64,000 bases of DNA, taken from the NCBI RefSeq assembly GCF_046719765.1, contig NZ_JABEBY010000008.1:70084-134083 (forward strand). Reading direction: 5' to 3'. The notes under the pieces were generated by a model. The model saw only the letters and a program-made list of their open reading frames with translations. It was not told the DNA's origin and made no database searches. Shown piece after piece: positions 15,792-24,873 of the stretch (position 1 is its first letter; the number at the start of each line of letters is the position of its first letter). The position numbers were made by a program, and so were the translations under genes. The DNA comes from Halonotius sp046719765. Lineage in GTDB: Archaea; Halobacteriota; Halobacteria; Halobacteriales; Haloferacaceae.

Positions 15792-18563
15792 ATGGCGGAT
15801 TCCGGTCGGGATCGACTCATCGACAGCGACGCCGACTACGAGTTCGATCCCGAGACCGTCGACATCGCCGACGAGGACGTGCTCTCCTTGCTCGAACCTG
15901 CTGTCGCTGACTGGTGGGTCGACCAGTTCGGCGCGTACGCCGACGGCAACGGCGGCTTCTTCACGCCACCGCAGCGCGGCGCGATCCCCCACATCCACGA
16001 CGAGCAAAACGCCCTGATCTGCGCGCCGACCGGCTCCGGCAAGACGCTGGCCTCGTTTGCGGCGATCATCAACGAACTCTTCGCCCGCGAGCAGGCCAGC
16101 GAGGACGGCCTCGACAACTCGGTGTACTGTCTCTACATCTCGCCGCTGAAATCGCTCGCCAACGACATCCACCGGAACCTCACCGTCCCGCTTGAGGGCA
16201 TCGCCGACCGGCTGGCCGAGGACGGCGTCGACACCGACATCCGGCATGCGATCCGCCACGGCGACACCAGCAGTAGTGACCGGCAGGCGATGCTGGAGAC
16301 GACGCCGCACATCCTCAATACGACGCCGGAGACGCTGGCAATTTTGCTCAACAGCCCCAAATTCAAGCGGAAACTCGAAACCGTCGAGTACGTCATCGTT
16401 GACGAGATCCACAGCCTCGCGGAGAACAAACGCGGCACCCACCTGTCGGTCTCGCTGGAACGGCTGGAAGCAATGGCCGAGACCTCGCCGACGCGCATCG
16501 GCTGTTCGGCGACGGTCGAACCGTTGTCGACGGTGGGCGAATTTCTGGTCGGCCGCGACGAACCGGGCGGCGAGCCACGCGAGTACGAACTCGTCGACAG
16601 CCGCTTTGTCAGAGAATTCGACATTCAACTTGAGTGTCCGACCGACGACCTGATCAACACGCCCAGAGAGATCGTCCAGGGCCGATTCTACGACCGCCTG
16701 CACGAACTCATCGGCGACAACGACCAGACGCTTGTCTTTACCAACACGCGGTCAGGAGCCGAGCGTGTCCTCCAGACCTTGCGGGAGCGATTTCCCGCAG
16801 AGTACGACGACGCAAATTCGGGTTGTCACCACGGCAGTCTCTCGAAGGATCGTCGCAAAGAGATCGAGACTGGCCTCAAAGACGGTGATCTCTACGTAGT
16901 CACCACCTCGACGAGCCTCGAACTCGGGATCGACATGCCACACCTCGATATGGTCGTCCAAGTGGGGTCACCGAAATCCGTCGCCGCCCTCCTCCAGCGG
17001 ATCGGCCGGGCGGGCCACCAGCTCGGCGAGACGGTCGCCGGCCGGGTGATCGCACTCGACCGCGACGAACTCGTCGAGTGTGCCGTGATGCTCCGGAAGG
17101 CCGAGGAAGGCTTCGTTGATCGCGTCTTTATTCCCGAGAACGCTGCCGACGTGGCGTCCCAGCACGTCTATGGGATGGCGATCAACGCGGTGCGACCAGA
17201 GGCAGAGATCAAATCGATCCTGCGGCGCGCGTATCCCTATCGCAACTTCGACGACACCGAGTGGGAGCGACTGATGCGGTATCTCACCGCCGACTACGCC
17301 GGCCTCGAATCGAAGGACGTGTACGCGAAAATCTGGCGGGACACCAACGACCCGCCCGAGGGCGAGTATCATTACGACGAGTTCCCCGTCGGCGAGCCGC
17401 TGATCGGCAAGCGCGGGCGGCTCGCGCGGGTGATCTACATGACCAACATTGGCACTATTCCGGACTCCTTCAGCTGCGACGTGCTCACCCGCGAGGGCGA
17501 CGAGTGGGTCGGCAGTCTCGACGAGAACTATCTCGACACGCTCGAACCCGGTGATGTATTCGTCCTCGGCGGCTCGAACTACGAGTACAGCTACCGCCGG
17601 GGGTCGAAGGTCTATGTCGACCCCACCAGCGCGCGGCCGACCGTCCCCTCGTGGTTTTCGGAACGGCTACCCCTCTCGTACGATTTGGGGCGCGAAATAG
17701 TGGACTTTCAGGGACAACTCTGCGAGCGATTCGAGTCCGGTGGCGTCGCCGGCTGCCGAACGTGGCTGCGGGAGTTCCCGATTGACGAAAACGCGGTGCG
17801 GGCGATCAGCCGGCTGTTCGCCGAACAGATCCAGTATCTCGGCCGCGACGCGGTCAGCACGCCTGACCGCATCGTGATCGAGGAGGAACTGGATCGCGCC
17901 GAGTACCAGCGGCGGTTCTACGTCCACTCGAACTACGGCCGGCAGTTCAACGACGGCCTCTCACGGCTGGTCGCCTACCACTGCGCCCAGCAGGCGACCG
18001 CGAACGTGCAGGTCGCCGTCGCCGACAACGGCTTTTCGGTACAGATGCCGCTCAACCGCAAGGTCGACATCGCTGGCATCATCCGCGACCTCGATCCCGG
18101 TGACGTGACGACCGATCTGCGGGCTTCCCTCGACGGCACCGACCTGCTGCAGCGGTATTTCCGCATCAACGCCACCCGGTCGCTGATGATCCTCAAGCGG
18201 TACAAGGGCCACGAGAAATCCGCGGCCCAACAGCAGGTCTCCAGCGAGATGCTGCTGTCGTTCGCGCAGGATCTCGATTCCTTCGCCGTGATCGAGGAAA
18301 CCTATCGGGAAATCTTGGAGGACAAACTCAACGTGAGCGGAATTCGTGAGGTGTTGGAGCGCGTCGACCGCGGCGAGATCGAGGTGATCGCCCACGAGGT
18401 CGATTCGCCAAGTCCGCGCGCCTTCGGCCTGGCGACGCTGATGGCCAGCGACGTGGTGCTCGCCGAGGACGAAAGCGCAGTCCTCCAGGAGTTCCACGAG
18501 CGCGTGCTGGAGTCGATTGACGAGGAGTCACCGTCGGCCTCGGAGGCTATTGAAACCGAGTGA
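15792..18563 (+). CDS. lhr: Lhr-type ATP-dependent DNA helicase
   Basis: A 923-residue superfamily 2 helicase. Walker A is APTGSGKT (about residues 78-85), Walker B is DEIH (in VEYVIVDEIHSLAENKRGTH), motif III is SATVEPLS and motif VI is QRIGRAGHQ. After the two RecA domains comes a long winged-helix and Lhr-specific C-terminal region. Lhr unwinds DNA:RNA and forked DNA and is linked to repair and replication restart. Length fits the archaeal Lhr core. The start at 15792 gives MADSGRDRLIDSDADYEFDP, the first protein-like stretch. Confidence 0.92.
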   Translation: MADSGRDRLIDSDADYEFDPETVDIADEDVLSLLEPAVADWWVDQFGAYADGNGGFFTPPQRGAIPHIHDEQNALICAPTGSGKTLASFAAIINELFAREQASEDGLDNSVYCLYISPLKSLANDIHRNLTVPLEGIADRLAEDGVDTDIRHAIRHGDTSSSDRQAMLETTPHILNTTPETLAILLNSPKFKRKLETVEYVIVDEIHSLAENKRGTHLSVSLERLEAMAETSPTRIGCSATVEPLSTVGEFLVGRDEPGGEPREYELVDSRFVREFDIQLECPTDDLINTPREIVQGRFYDRLHELIGDNDQTLVFTNTRSGAERVLQTLRERFPAEYDDANSGCHHGSLSKDRRKEIETGLKDGDLYVVTTSTSLELGIDMPHLDMVVQVGSPKSVAALLQRIGRAGHQLGETVAGRVIALDRDELVECAVMLRKAEEGFVDRVFIPENAADVASQHVYGMAINAVRPEAEIKSILRRAYPYRNFDDTEWERLMRYLTADYAGLESKDVYAKIWRDTNDPPEGEYHYDEFPVGEPLIGKRGRLARVIYMTNIGTIPDSFSCDVLTREGDEWVGSLDENYLDTLEPGDVFVLGGSNYEYSYRRGSKVYVDPTSARPTVPSWFSERLPLSYDLGREIVDFQGQLCERFESGGVAGCRTWLREFPIDENAVRAISRLFAEQIQYLGRDAVSTPDRIVIEEELDRAEYQRRFYVHSNYGRQFNDGLSRLVAYHCAQQATANVQVAVADNGFSVQMPLNRKVDIAGIIRDLDPGDVTTDLRASLDGTDLLQRYFRINATRSLMILKRYKGHEKSAAQQQVSSEMLLSFAQDLDSFAVIEETYREILEDKLNVSGIREVLERVDRGEIEVIAHEVDSPSPRAFGLATLMASDVVLAEDESAVLQEFHERVLESIDEESPSASEAIETE

Positions 18564-18636
18564 TGGCGATCCAGTCAGCACCACCAGCGGGCAGTACCGT
18601 CGGAATACCTATCGGGCAGACAGCACACCATAGCGT

Positions 18637-18822
18637 ATGGATCGCCGAAGAGTCCTCTACGTCGCCGGCTTCATCGGGGCGTCGATCTCGTACATCTTCA
18701 ACGTCCTCGCCTTTACCGGACAGTTCGATCTCTGGAGATGGACTGTCTTCGTGGTCATCTTCGGCCTCGTCTTCGTTGCCTTCGAACGATTCATCCTGTG
18801 GTCGGAAACCCTTGACTCGTGA
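18637..18822 (+). CDS. Small two-helix membrane protein
   Basis: A 61-residue protein, MDRRRVLYVAGFIGASISYI and on, with two hydrophobic segments (about 7-27 and 35-52) and a positively charged N-terminus. It lies between the Lhr helicase and the VOC gene with short gaps (3 bases to the next gene), so it is probably co-transcribed with the VOC gene. No function is recognised. Confidence 0.7.
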   Translation: MDRRRVLYVAGFIGASISYIFNVLAFTGQFDLWRWTVFVVIFGLVFVAFERFILWSETLDS

Positions 18823-18825
18823 GCA

Positions 18826-19479
18826 ATGCGATTCGAGCGCGTCTCGATTCCGGCGACCGACCCCGACGCGCTGAGCGACTGGTACGGCCGGACGCTCGGC
18901 GTTGAGGCCACGGGCGACGGTGTCGACCTCGGTGAGACCACACTCCGATTCGAGCCCGCGACCGAGTCGGCACCGCAGCATCTCGCGCTGCGGACGCCCG
19001 CCGACAGCGACGCCCTGACCGCGTGGCTCGCCGAGCGGGCGACGATCCACCCCGTCGAGGGCGCCCAATCCCGGCGGTTCGACTTTCTCGACGCCGACGC
19101 CGTCTACGTCGCCGACGGCGCGGGCAACGTCCTCGAATGTCTCTGCTACGATGGCGATGCGGCCGAGCCACTCGCGGGCGGGGTGCCGATAGCCGGCGTG
19201 ACCGAGGTCGGGCTGCCGGCTCCCGACGTGCTGGCGCTCGTCGAGTGGCTCGAATCGGCTGTCGGGCTGTCGGCGTGGGGCTCGCCGAGCGAGTCGTTCG
19301 CCTGGGTCGGCGACCGCCAGGCGCGGTTCGTTGTGCTGCCCGCCGGCAGCGAGTGGTATCCGACCGAGCAGGTGGCCGACAGCGAGCCGATCAGCGCGAC
19401 CGTCGTCGATAGCGACGCGACACCAGGGACGTACGAGCATCCGGAGTTGCAGTACGAGATTACTGTCGGTAAGCCATAG
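18826..19479 (+). CDS. VOC (glyoxalase/bleomycin-resistance) superfamily protein
   Basis: The 217-residue protein begins MRFERVSIPATDPDALSDWY, then GRTLGVEATG, the opening of a VOC beta-alpha-beta-beta-beta module. A second module starts near residue 120 (GVTEVGLPAPDVLALVEWL). VOC proteins are metal-dependent isomerases, dioxygenases or binding proteins, and the substrate here is unknown. The usual metal-binding His of the first strand is not evident, so the activity is uncertain. Confidence 0.8.
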   Translation: MRFERVSIPATDPDALSDWYGRTLGVEATGDGVDLGETTLRFEPATESAPQHLALRTPADSDALTAWLAERATIHPVEGAQSRRFDFLDADAVYVADGAGNVLECLCYDGDAAEPLAGGVPIAGVTEVGLPAPDVLALVEWLESAVGLSAWGSPSESFAWVGDRQARFVVLPAGSEWYPTEQVADSEPISATVVDSDATPGTYEHPELQYEITVGKP

Positions 19480-19483
19480 TACG

Positions 19484-19489
19484 TTTTTT
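19484..19489 (+). terminator. T-run terminator after the VOC gene
   Basis: A run of six T lies 5 bases after the VOC stop, in a short AT-rich stretch. Archaeal termination needs only a T-rich coding strand. It also marks the left edge of the AT-rich block. Confidence 0.5.
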
Positions 19490-19609
19490 GCGCTAATTTA
19501 GTTGAGGTAGCCCCCAATCTCAAATAAAAAGAGAGCGACCTGCTCAGCCATCTTATACTGATTCTTTTTCACCGGGAATGTTTTAAGCACTCTCTCAGTT
19601 AATATTTCT

Positions 19610-20623
19610 ATGTCCGAGCGTGGGGAATCTGAGTCCTCTGCTACATTCGATTATTCTGGCTATCTAATATTTGAACCCTTTCAGACCAAAGTACAGGGCC
19701 GTTTAGAGGCTGATTCAATTGACGAGGCAAAGCATGAAATAGATCAGCACCTACCAACCTTTGAACGAGGCACTCCAGAATCACCAGCAAACGGGTTTGA
19801 GATAATAGATATCAGAAAGAAATTGGAAAATTCAGGGATACTAAATCAATATTCAGAAGTCAAGGATACAATATCGTTCAAACATATCCGAGAGGCGTTT
19901 GAACTAGTAGAAGTATATGAAGATGGGGAATACGTGGAAGCTCCCACTGTTTCGATCAACACAGTGGATGTATATTGGAACTACCCTGATTTCATATATC
20001 TTAAAGGTGCAAAGGCAGATCGAGAGAAGACATTTTCTCGCTTACGGAATCTGTTTGTTGATTCGCTTTATATGAAAAAAATCTCTTTTGATCATGAATT
20101 TTTCATTTGGCTATTTTATAAACATTATCTTGATGAGGAGGCAGAAGGAGTACATATTGATCAGTTCCATGATGTGGTTCTGACTGGTGAAAGTGATGAG
20201 TTCGGGAGAGAAAATAAGATAATGGGATCAAGCGATGTACTATCTTCATCTACCGTGTTGTCAGGGCTGCTTCATGGAAAAGAACTAACAAAAATTGAGG
20301 GTGCATTTAGACACAATACTGGGACAATCATAGCAAGCATAAGCAATGAAAAGGTACACATCAAATCAGGATCAGGCTCTATTGCTCAAAAATCATCTAT
20401 AGAGCGTATATCCACAGCAATATCATTCTTAACTGATCTTTGCAGAGCTCATTCAACTTGGACAAAACTACCTCCTGAGGATAAGTATCCACCACCGCAA
20501 TTTTTCAGAGAATTATATGAGGATGCTTTGGATCAAGGGACAGAGGTTAAGTCAATCTCATCAGATGTTTTGTATAAATATGCTGATCTGAGAGACGAAG
20601 ATTTGAATCAAACTGACGAATAA
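19610..20623 (+). CDS. AT-rich gene of unknown function, first of a two-gene cassette
   Basis: A 337-residue soluble protein beginning MSERGESESSATFDYSGYLI. I recognise no domain or catalytic motif. It is less acidic and richer in Lys, Ile and Ser than the surrounding proteome. A YWNYPDFIYLKG segment is followed by KTFSRLRNLFVDSL, and the second half is predicted mixed helix and strand. Its codons mostly end in A or T. In the line 19861-19920, 22 of 60 bases are G or C, against 43 of 60 at 19201-19260. This points to recent transfer. It is followed 24 bases later by a membrane protein of the same composition, so the two probably work together. Confidence 0.8.
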   Translation: MSERGESESSATFDYSGYLIFEPFQTKVQGRLEADSIDEAKHEIDQHLPTFERGTPESPANGFEIIDIRKKLENSGILNQYSEVKDTISFKHIREAFELVEVYEDGEYVEAPTVSINTVDVYWNYPDFIYLKGAKADREKTFSRLRNLFVDSLYMKKISFDHEFFIWLFYKHYLDEEAEGVHIDQFHDVVLTGESDEFGRENKIMGSSDVLSSSTVLSGLLHGKELTKIEGAFRHNTGTIIASISNEKVHIKSGSGSIAQKSSIERISTAISFLTDLCRAHSTWTKLPPEDKYPPPQFFRELYEDALDQGTEVKSISSDVLYKYADLRDEDLNQTDE

Positions 20624-20647
20624 CATGAATAGGTTTCAGATGTTTCA

Positions 20648-21223
20648 ATGACTCTCATTGCCCGGGTAATTCATTGGGGAAGAAGAACTACGGGGGGAAT
20701 AGTCAGTATCCTGATTGCTGGCATATCTGCTATTCTGCTGATATTAGCCTCAAATATTGTTGCGAGAATCGGCACAGCAATAATAGCATTTGTTGCAATA
20801 GGAATTATCATAGGTTCAAGACTGGTTGCACAGGATATCTCACTCACCTGTATCCAAGATGAACCTGAGCCGCGCTCTGCTGCCCGATCCCAGCATTATA
20901 AGGAATACGATTTAGAAGATGGGTACATCGAATTAGAGGTTTATATTGACATTCCTGACTGGAAACATGAATTCGAAATTGAGTTGGACGTTGCAGAACC
21001 ATTCAAACTATCGGCTTGGAATCTACCTGACTCAGTACATTTCAACAATGATGAAAATATGATTTTTAGCCGTCAAAAAATCCATGGGTTCACATTTACC
21101 CTGCAAGCTGGAGGTGAGCCTGAAGAACTCGGTATTGGAGATCATACATTGACATTTATCGATCATGATTCAAAAAATGAGGTTGATACTATTCAATTGG
21201 AGACTGGAAGCACAAAGGAATAA
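20648..21223 (+). CDS. AT-rich membrane protein of unknown function, second of the cassette
   Basis: The 191-residue protein has a basic N-terminus, two transmembrane helices (about residues 17-37 and 40-58, LIAGISAILLILAS then GTAIIAFVAIGIII) and then about 130 residues of predicted beta structure rich in acidic and aromatic residues, resembling an Ig-like or sandwich domain. No catalytic motif is seen. Composition matches the preceding gene and differs from all other neighbours. A membrane-anchored partner of the soluble protein is a reasonable inference, no more. Confidence 0.8.
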   Translation: MTLIARVIHWGRRTTGGIVSILIAGISAILLILASNIVARIGTAIIAFVAIGIIIGSRLVAQDISLTCIQDEPEPRSAARSQHYKEYDLEDGYIELEVYIDIPDWKHEFEIELDVAEPFKLSAWNLPDSVHFNNDENMIFSRQKIHGFTFTLQAGGEPEELGIGDHTLTFIDHDSKNEVDTIQLETGSTKE

Positions 21224-21260
21224 CCCAATCAACCGCCAAAACGGAGATTTATGAGTACTC

Positions 21261-23999
21261 TCACCGATCCGCCCACTCTAGCATCCGCTCGTAGAACGGC
21301 TCACTCGACAGCGCGGCCCAATCACCGACTAACACGAGCCCCTTTTTCGCCCGCGTCAGCGCGACGTTGATCCGGCGGTGATCCTCGAACAGCGGCCCCT
21401 CCAACTCGCCGGTCGCCACGAACGAGAGGACGATGACCTCCTTGCTTGAGCCCTGGAACCGGTCGACGGTATCGACGGTCACATCGACCCGGCGGCTGAT
21501 CTCGGCGACCTGCGCGCGGAACGGCGCGATCACGCCGATGTCCTCGGGGTCGACGCCCGCCGCGATGTAGCTCTCGACGATTTCGGCGACGCGGTCGGCC
21601 TCGACGGGGTTGGTGTTGCCGACGCGCTCGCCGTCGGGGTCGACGAAGGCGACGCCGTCCCGTAACTCGGCGGGCAGTGCCGCCGGATCGACGAGGTCGC
21701 CGACCGACTGGCCCGCCACCTCGCCGCTGGCCGGCCGGAGCGCGCCGTCGTAGAATTCGGCGGAGGCGAAGGACTGAATCCGCTGGCTCATCCGGTACTG
21801 TTCGGTGAGCATCACGCTCGCCTCGGGATAGGCCTCGATTAGCCGCTCGAACAGCGACCGCGCGAGCGGGTTCCCGTCCTCATTCACGTCGCTACCGACG
21901 GCGGCAGTCGGATCGCCGCCAGCGTCAATGTCGTCGCCAGCGGGCTCGGCAGCCTGGACGACCGGCGGCAACTGCTCGTGGTCGCCGACGAGCACGAACC
22001 GCTCGGCGCGATTCAGCGCGGCCAAGGCGGCGGGCTCGGTGAGCTGGCTGGCCTCGTCGACGACCGCCACGTCGAACGCCTGTTCGCGCATCACGCGGGA
22101 GCCACAGCTCGCCGTCGTCGCCGCCACCACGGGCGCGCTGTGGAGCGCGCTGGCCAGCTCGCCGGGGTCGCCCTCGGTGTCGAGCCGCACGTCGAGCATG
22201 TCCTCCCGAATTCCGGTCGTCGTCCCGACGCGCTGGATGTCCTCGAAGCCCTGCGCGCGAAGGGCCTCTAAGGCGTTGTCGACCGCCCGGTTGGTAAACG
22301 CCGTGAGTAACACCCGATCCCCGCGAGCGACAAGCGCGCGGATCAGCCGCGCGATGGTGTACGTTTTCCCCGTGCCTGGCGGGCCGTGAATTAGCGCGCA
22401 ATCCTCGGCGTTGACCGCGAGGTTCACTGCCCGGTTCTGTCCCGCGTTGTTGTCGATAAACGTCTCCTCGCCGTCGCCGAATTCGGGTTCGCGCCGCCCG
22501 AAGAGGATGTCCTTGCGGTCGTCGCTGCTCTTCAGCACGGCGTCGTGCAGCGCGGTCAGCATCCGATCGACCGACAACTCGGAGGGGTACACGTCAAGCC
22601 GCCGAAGTTCGACCGGCTCGTCGGCCGTGACGACGATCTCCTCGTCGAGTTGTGTGATGCGGCAGAGTTCCGCGTGGCCGCCGACAGGGTCGCCATCGCT
22701 GGCGAGCGCCACGTCGCCCTCCCGAAGTTTGGACACCGACTCGGGTGGTTTGTTCGCACGCAGTTCCCAGCGATTACCGTCGATCTCTTTCTGGCCACTG
22801 GGTTCGAGGTCGATCAGCGCGCGGTCGTCGTCGGCTCGCTCCTGGGCGTCTTGCTCCCACAGTTTCCGATACTCGGCGTGGACGGCTCGCCGCTCGGCTT
22901 CGATAGCGTGATAGAACCGCTCGAAGTATTCCTGCTCCGCTTCGGGCACCGCATTTCCGATCTGGCCGGCTTTCGACTCCTGGTCGAGTCGCCCGGAGAC
23001 GACCATGCAGGTGTCCTGCTCGAAACAGTACTCACATTTCGCGTCGGCCTCGTAGCCGGTCGGCACCTCGCGGCGGGCCTCCATCGCCGCCAGCTCGTTG
23101 CGGCTGCGGACGACGAAATCGAGCAGGCCCTTCCCAACCGAGAACTCCTTGGCTGGCGAGAGATCGCCGGACTCCTCGTTTCGCTCCAGGGTCGTGTTTT
23201 TCGTATAGAGTAAGGTTCCGGTGTCTGCGTCGACGCCGCGTTCCTCCAGCATCAGCGCGTAGCAGGCGGCCTGAATCTTGTCCTGAAACCGTGGGTCGCG
23301 GTTCGTGTTTTTCCCCGTCTTGAGTTCGACCGGCATCCCGCGGCGGAGCGCGTCGGCCCGCCCCTTCAGGCCGAAGGTTGGGCTGATGAGCGTGTATTCG
23401 GATCGCCAGTTGTCTTCTTCTGTTAGGGTTCCCTGCTGGAGCCAGCCCTCGATAGCGGCGGCGTTCTGTTTGACCTCACCTTCGACTTCGGCCACGTCGC
23501 GCCCCAAGACACCGAGTTCGAGGCCGGCCTCTTCGACGCGGTCGGCGACGGCAGTATCGAGGTCGCGGCCACGGAGCAGGTCGCCGAAGACATCGTGGAC
23601 AATAGTCCCCTTAATCACGGGATAGTTCAGCGGAATCGCGGACAGTTTGTTGAGGTAGTACATCCGCGGGCACTGCACCCACGACCGGACGCTGGTCACG
23701 TCGACGATGAAATCCGGTTCGAGAACGACGTAGGAGTCGCCGCCAGTGCTGTAGGTCGTCGCTCCCTGATACTCGCTTTCTTCGGGATCAGTAAGGAGCA
23801 GATCCATCCCGGTCTCGGCGTCCTCAGCCGTATCGGCCCACTTGCCCCACAGCGTCACATCGACGGCGTCGTCGCCGTCGGTCGGGGTGCCGTCAGTCGG
23901 CCGCACGCGGAGTTCGGCCATGCGTCGCTCGCCGTGCTCGGTGTCGACCGTCGTCGCCTCGTCGCAGGCGACGATTTCCCCGCGAAGCTCGTCGGTCAC
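21261..23999 (-). CDS. dna2: Dna2-like nuclease-helicase
   Basis: A 912-residue fusion. The N-terminal half is a Cas4/RecB-type PD-(D/E)XK nuclease with the four-cysteine iron-sulfur pattern: one Cys at about residue 110 (WVQCPRMYYL) and a cluster CEYCFEQDTC near residue 315, with GMPVELKTGKN as the nuclease core. The C-terminal half is a superfamily 1 helicase with Walker A HGPPGTGKTYT, DEASQLTEPA, GDHEQLPPV and EQYRMSQRI. Dna2 processes flaps and resected ends. It may be the core haloarchaeal Dna2. It converges on the AT-rich cassette and lies next to toxin-antitoxin genes. Confidence 0.9.
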   Translation of the reverse strand: MTDELRGEIVACDEATTVDTEHGERRMAELRVRPTDGTPTDGDDAVDVTLWGKWADTAEDAETGMDLLLTDPEESEYQGATTYSTGGDSYVVLEPDFIVDVTSVRSWVQCPRMYYLNKLSAIPLNYPVIKGTIVHDVFGDLLRGRDLDTAVADRVEEAGLELGVLGRDVAEVEGEVKQNAAAIEGWLQQGTLTEEDNWRSEYTLISPTFGLKGRADALRRGMPVELKTGKNTNRDPRFQDKIQAACYALMLEERGVDADTGTLLYTKNTTLERNEESGDLSPAKEFSVGKGLLDFVVRSRNELAAMEARREVPTGYEADAKCEYCFEQDTCMVVSGRLDQESKAGQIGNAVPEAEQEYFERFYHAIEAERRAVHAEYRKLWEQDAQERADDDRALIDLEPSGQKEIDGNRWELRANKPPESVSKLREGDVALASDGDPVGGHAELCRITQLDEEIVVTADEPVELRRLDVYPSELSVDRMLTALHDAVLKSSDDRKDILFGRREPEFGDGEETFIDNNAGQNRAVNLAVNAEDCALIHGPPGTGKTYTIARLIRALVARGDRVLLTAFTNRAVDNALEALRAQGFEDIQRVGTTTGIREDMLDVRLDTEGDPGELASALHSAPVVAATTASCGSRVMREQAFDVAVVDEASQLTEPAALAALNRAERFVLVGDHEQLPPVVQAAEPAGDDIDAGGDPTAAVGSDVNEDGNPLARSLFERLIEAYPEASVMLTEQYRMSQRIQSFASAEFYDGALRPASGEVAGQSVGDLVDPAALPAELRDGVAFVDPDGERVGNTNPVEADRVAEIVESYIAAGVDPEDIGVIAPFRAQVAEISRRVDVTVDTVDRFQGSSKEVIVLSFVATGELEGPLFEDHRRINVALTRAKKGLVLVGDWAALSSEPFYERMLEWADR

Positions 24000-24044
24000 T
24001 ACCGGGACTCTGCGCGGCGGGCTGAAAAACGCTGTCGGTGCCGA

Positions 24045-24425
24045 CTATCCTCCCGTGTCGTCCTGCTCGTCAGCGGTCTCCTCAGCGGTCGAATCCAGAA
24101 CCGCATCGGCGTACGTCTGCCAGTTCGAGAGGAGTCGTCGCCGAGCGTCCCCGAACGTGTACTCCTGACCGAACCACTCCTTCCGCTGTGGTGATGCATA
24201 GAGGTGATCGAAGTGCGGTTCGCCGTGGCTGGTGTCGATCCGCGCGACCTCGGTGTGACTCTCGATGGGGTCGTCCGACTGGAAGTGCAGGCTCAGTCCC
24301 CACTCGTCGGCATCGGCCGGTATGGAAAACGAGTCAACGGAATCGGGATCGGGCTCAACGAACACGGAGAGAAAGAACTCCCGACCGCGATACGCCGGCA
24401 GCGACAGCGTCCGGAGTTTTTGCAT
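24045..24425 (-). CDS. Probable toxin-like protein (TumE/DUF6516-like) partnered with an HTH protein
   Basis: A 126-residue protein with the segment VARIDTSHGEPHFDHLYAS, followed by KEWFGQEYTFGDARRRLLSN. A small protein with a conserved GxPHxxxxY-type element and a downstream helix, encoded directly after an HTH gene, fits the TumE-type toxin of TumE-TumA modules. Assignment is by resemblance only. The HTH gene ends 3 bases upstream, so the pair is one operon. The acidic C-terminal 20 residues are probably a halophilic tail. Confidence 0.55.
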   Translation of the reverse strand: MQKLRTLSLPAYRGREFFLSVFVEPDPDSVDSFSIPADADEWGLSLHFQSDDPIESHTEVARIDTSHGEPHFDHLYASPQRKEWFGQEYTFGDARRRLLSNWQTYADAVLDSTAEETADEQDDTGG

Positions 24426-24428
24426 CCG

Positions 24429-24806
24429 TTAGTAGACGACCGGCTCGATCACGACGTGGTTGTGTTTCAGTCGTGGCCGCTTCGCCGTCCCATCTCCCGA
24501 TCCCTCGTACTCGATCATGTCGAGTTCGGCGAGCCGATTGAGATCCTTGCTGACCGCACCCTTGTCGCGGTCGAGTTGCCGGGCGAGGTCGCTCACCGAG
24601 TCGACAGCCGAGCCGTGCTGGTCGAGGTGCTGGACGAGTTCGAGCCGACCCTCGGTGAGGATATCACGGCCGGACTCACGCCGCACCACGAGGAGATCGG
24701 TATAACCTTGCGCGTTGAGATCGGCGGCGAACTCGTCCTGTTGGAGCAGCCGGTCGGCCACGGTCGACTCCGACGATCCGCCGGTGTCGGTATCCGGCTG
24801 TGACAT
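24429..24806 (-). CDS. Winged-helix regulator, probable antitoxin of the TumE-like pair
   Basis: A 125-residue protein. Residues about 50-105 form a wHTH domain: LTEGRLELVQHLDQHGSAVD, then VSDLARQLDRDKGAVSKDLN and a wing. It resembles TumA/MarR-type regulators. The start at 24806 has a TATA-like ATTATG about 27 bases upstream, so it is probably leaderless. An in-frame ATG at 24833 would add nine residues. A perfect palindrome lies just upstream. Autoregulation is inferred. Confidence 0.7.
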   Translation of the reverse strand: MSQPDTDTGGSSESTVADRLLQQDEFAADLNAQGYTDLLVVRRESGRDILTEGRLELVQHLDQHGSAVDSVSDLARQLDRDKGAVSKDLNRLAELDMIEYEGSGDGTAKRPRLKHNHVVIEPVVY

Positions 24807-24836
24807 ACCGTTGCCTACGACCTCAACGGTCATAAT

Positions 24837-24848
24837 CCTACCGGTAGG
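24837..24848. promoter_or_regulatory. 12-base palindrome in front of the HTH-toxin operon
   Basis: CCTACCGGTAGG is a perfect 12-base palindrome about 31 bases upstream of the HTH start at 24806, abutting the TATA-like ATTATG. It is well placed to be the operator of the HTH protein or an element overlapping BRE. Binding is inferred. Confidence 0.5.
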
Positions 24849-24873
24849 CTTGGAACTGCGGCTATAGAACCGA

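Noticed and set aside
19480..21250. Attachment-site direct repeats flanking the AT-rich cassette
   Set aside because: The two edges share only short A/T-rich or CTCTC-like bits. No convincing repeated core and no tRNA lies at either edge, so a site-specific integration event is not supported.
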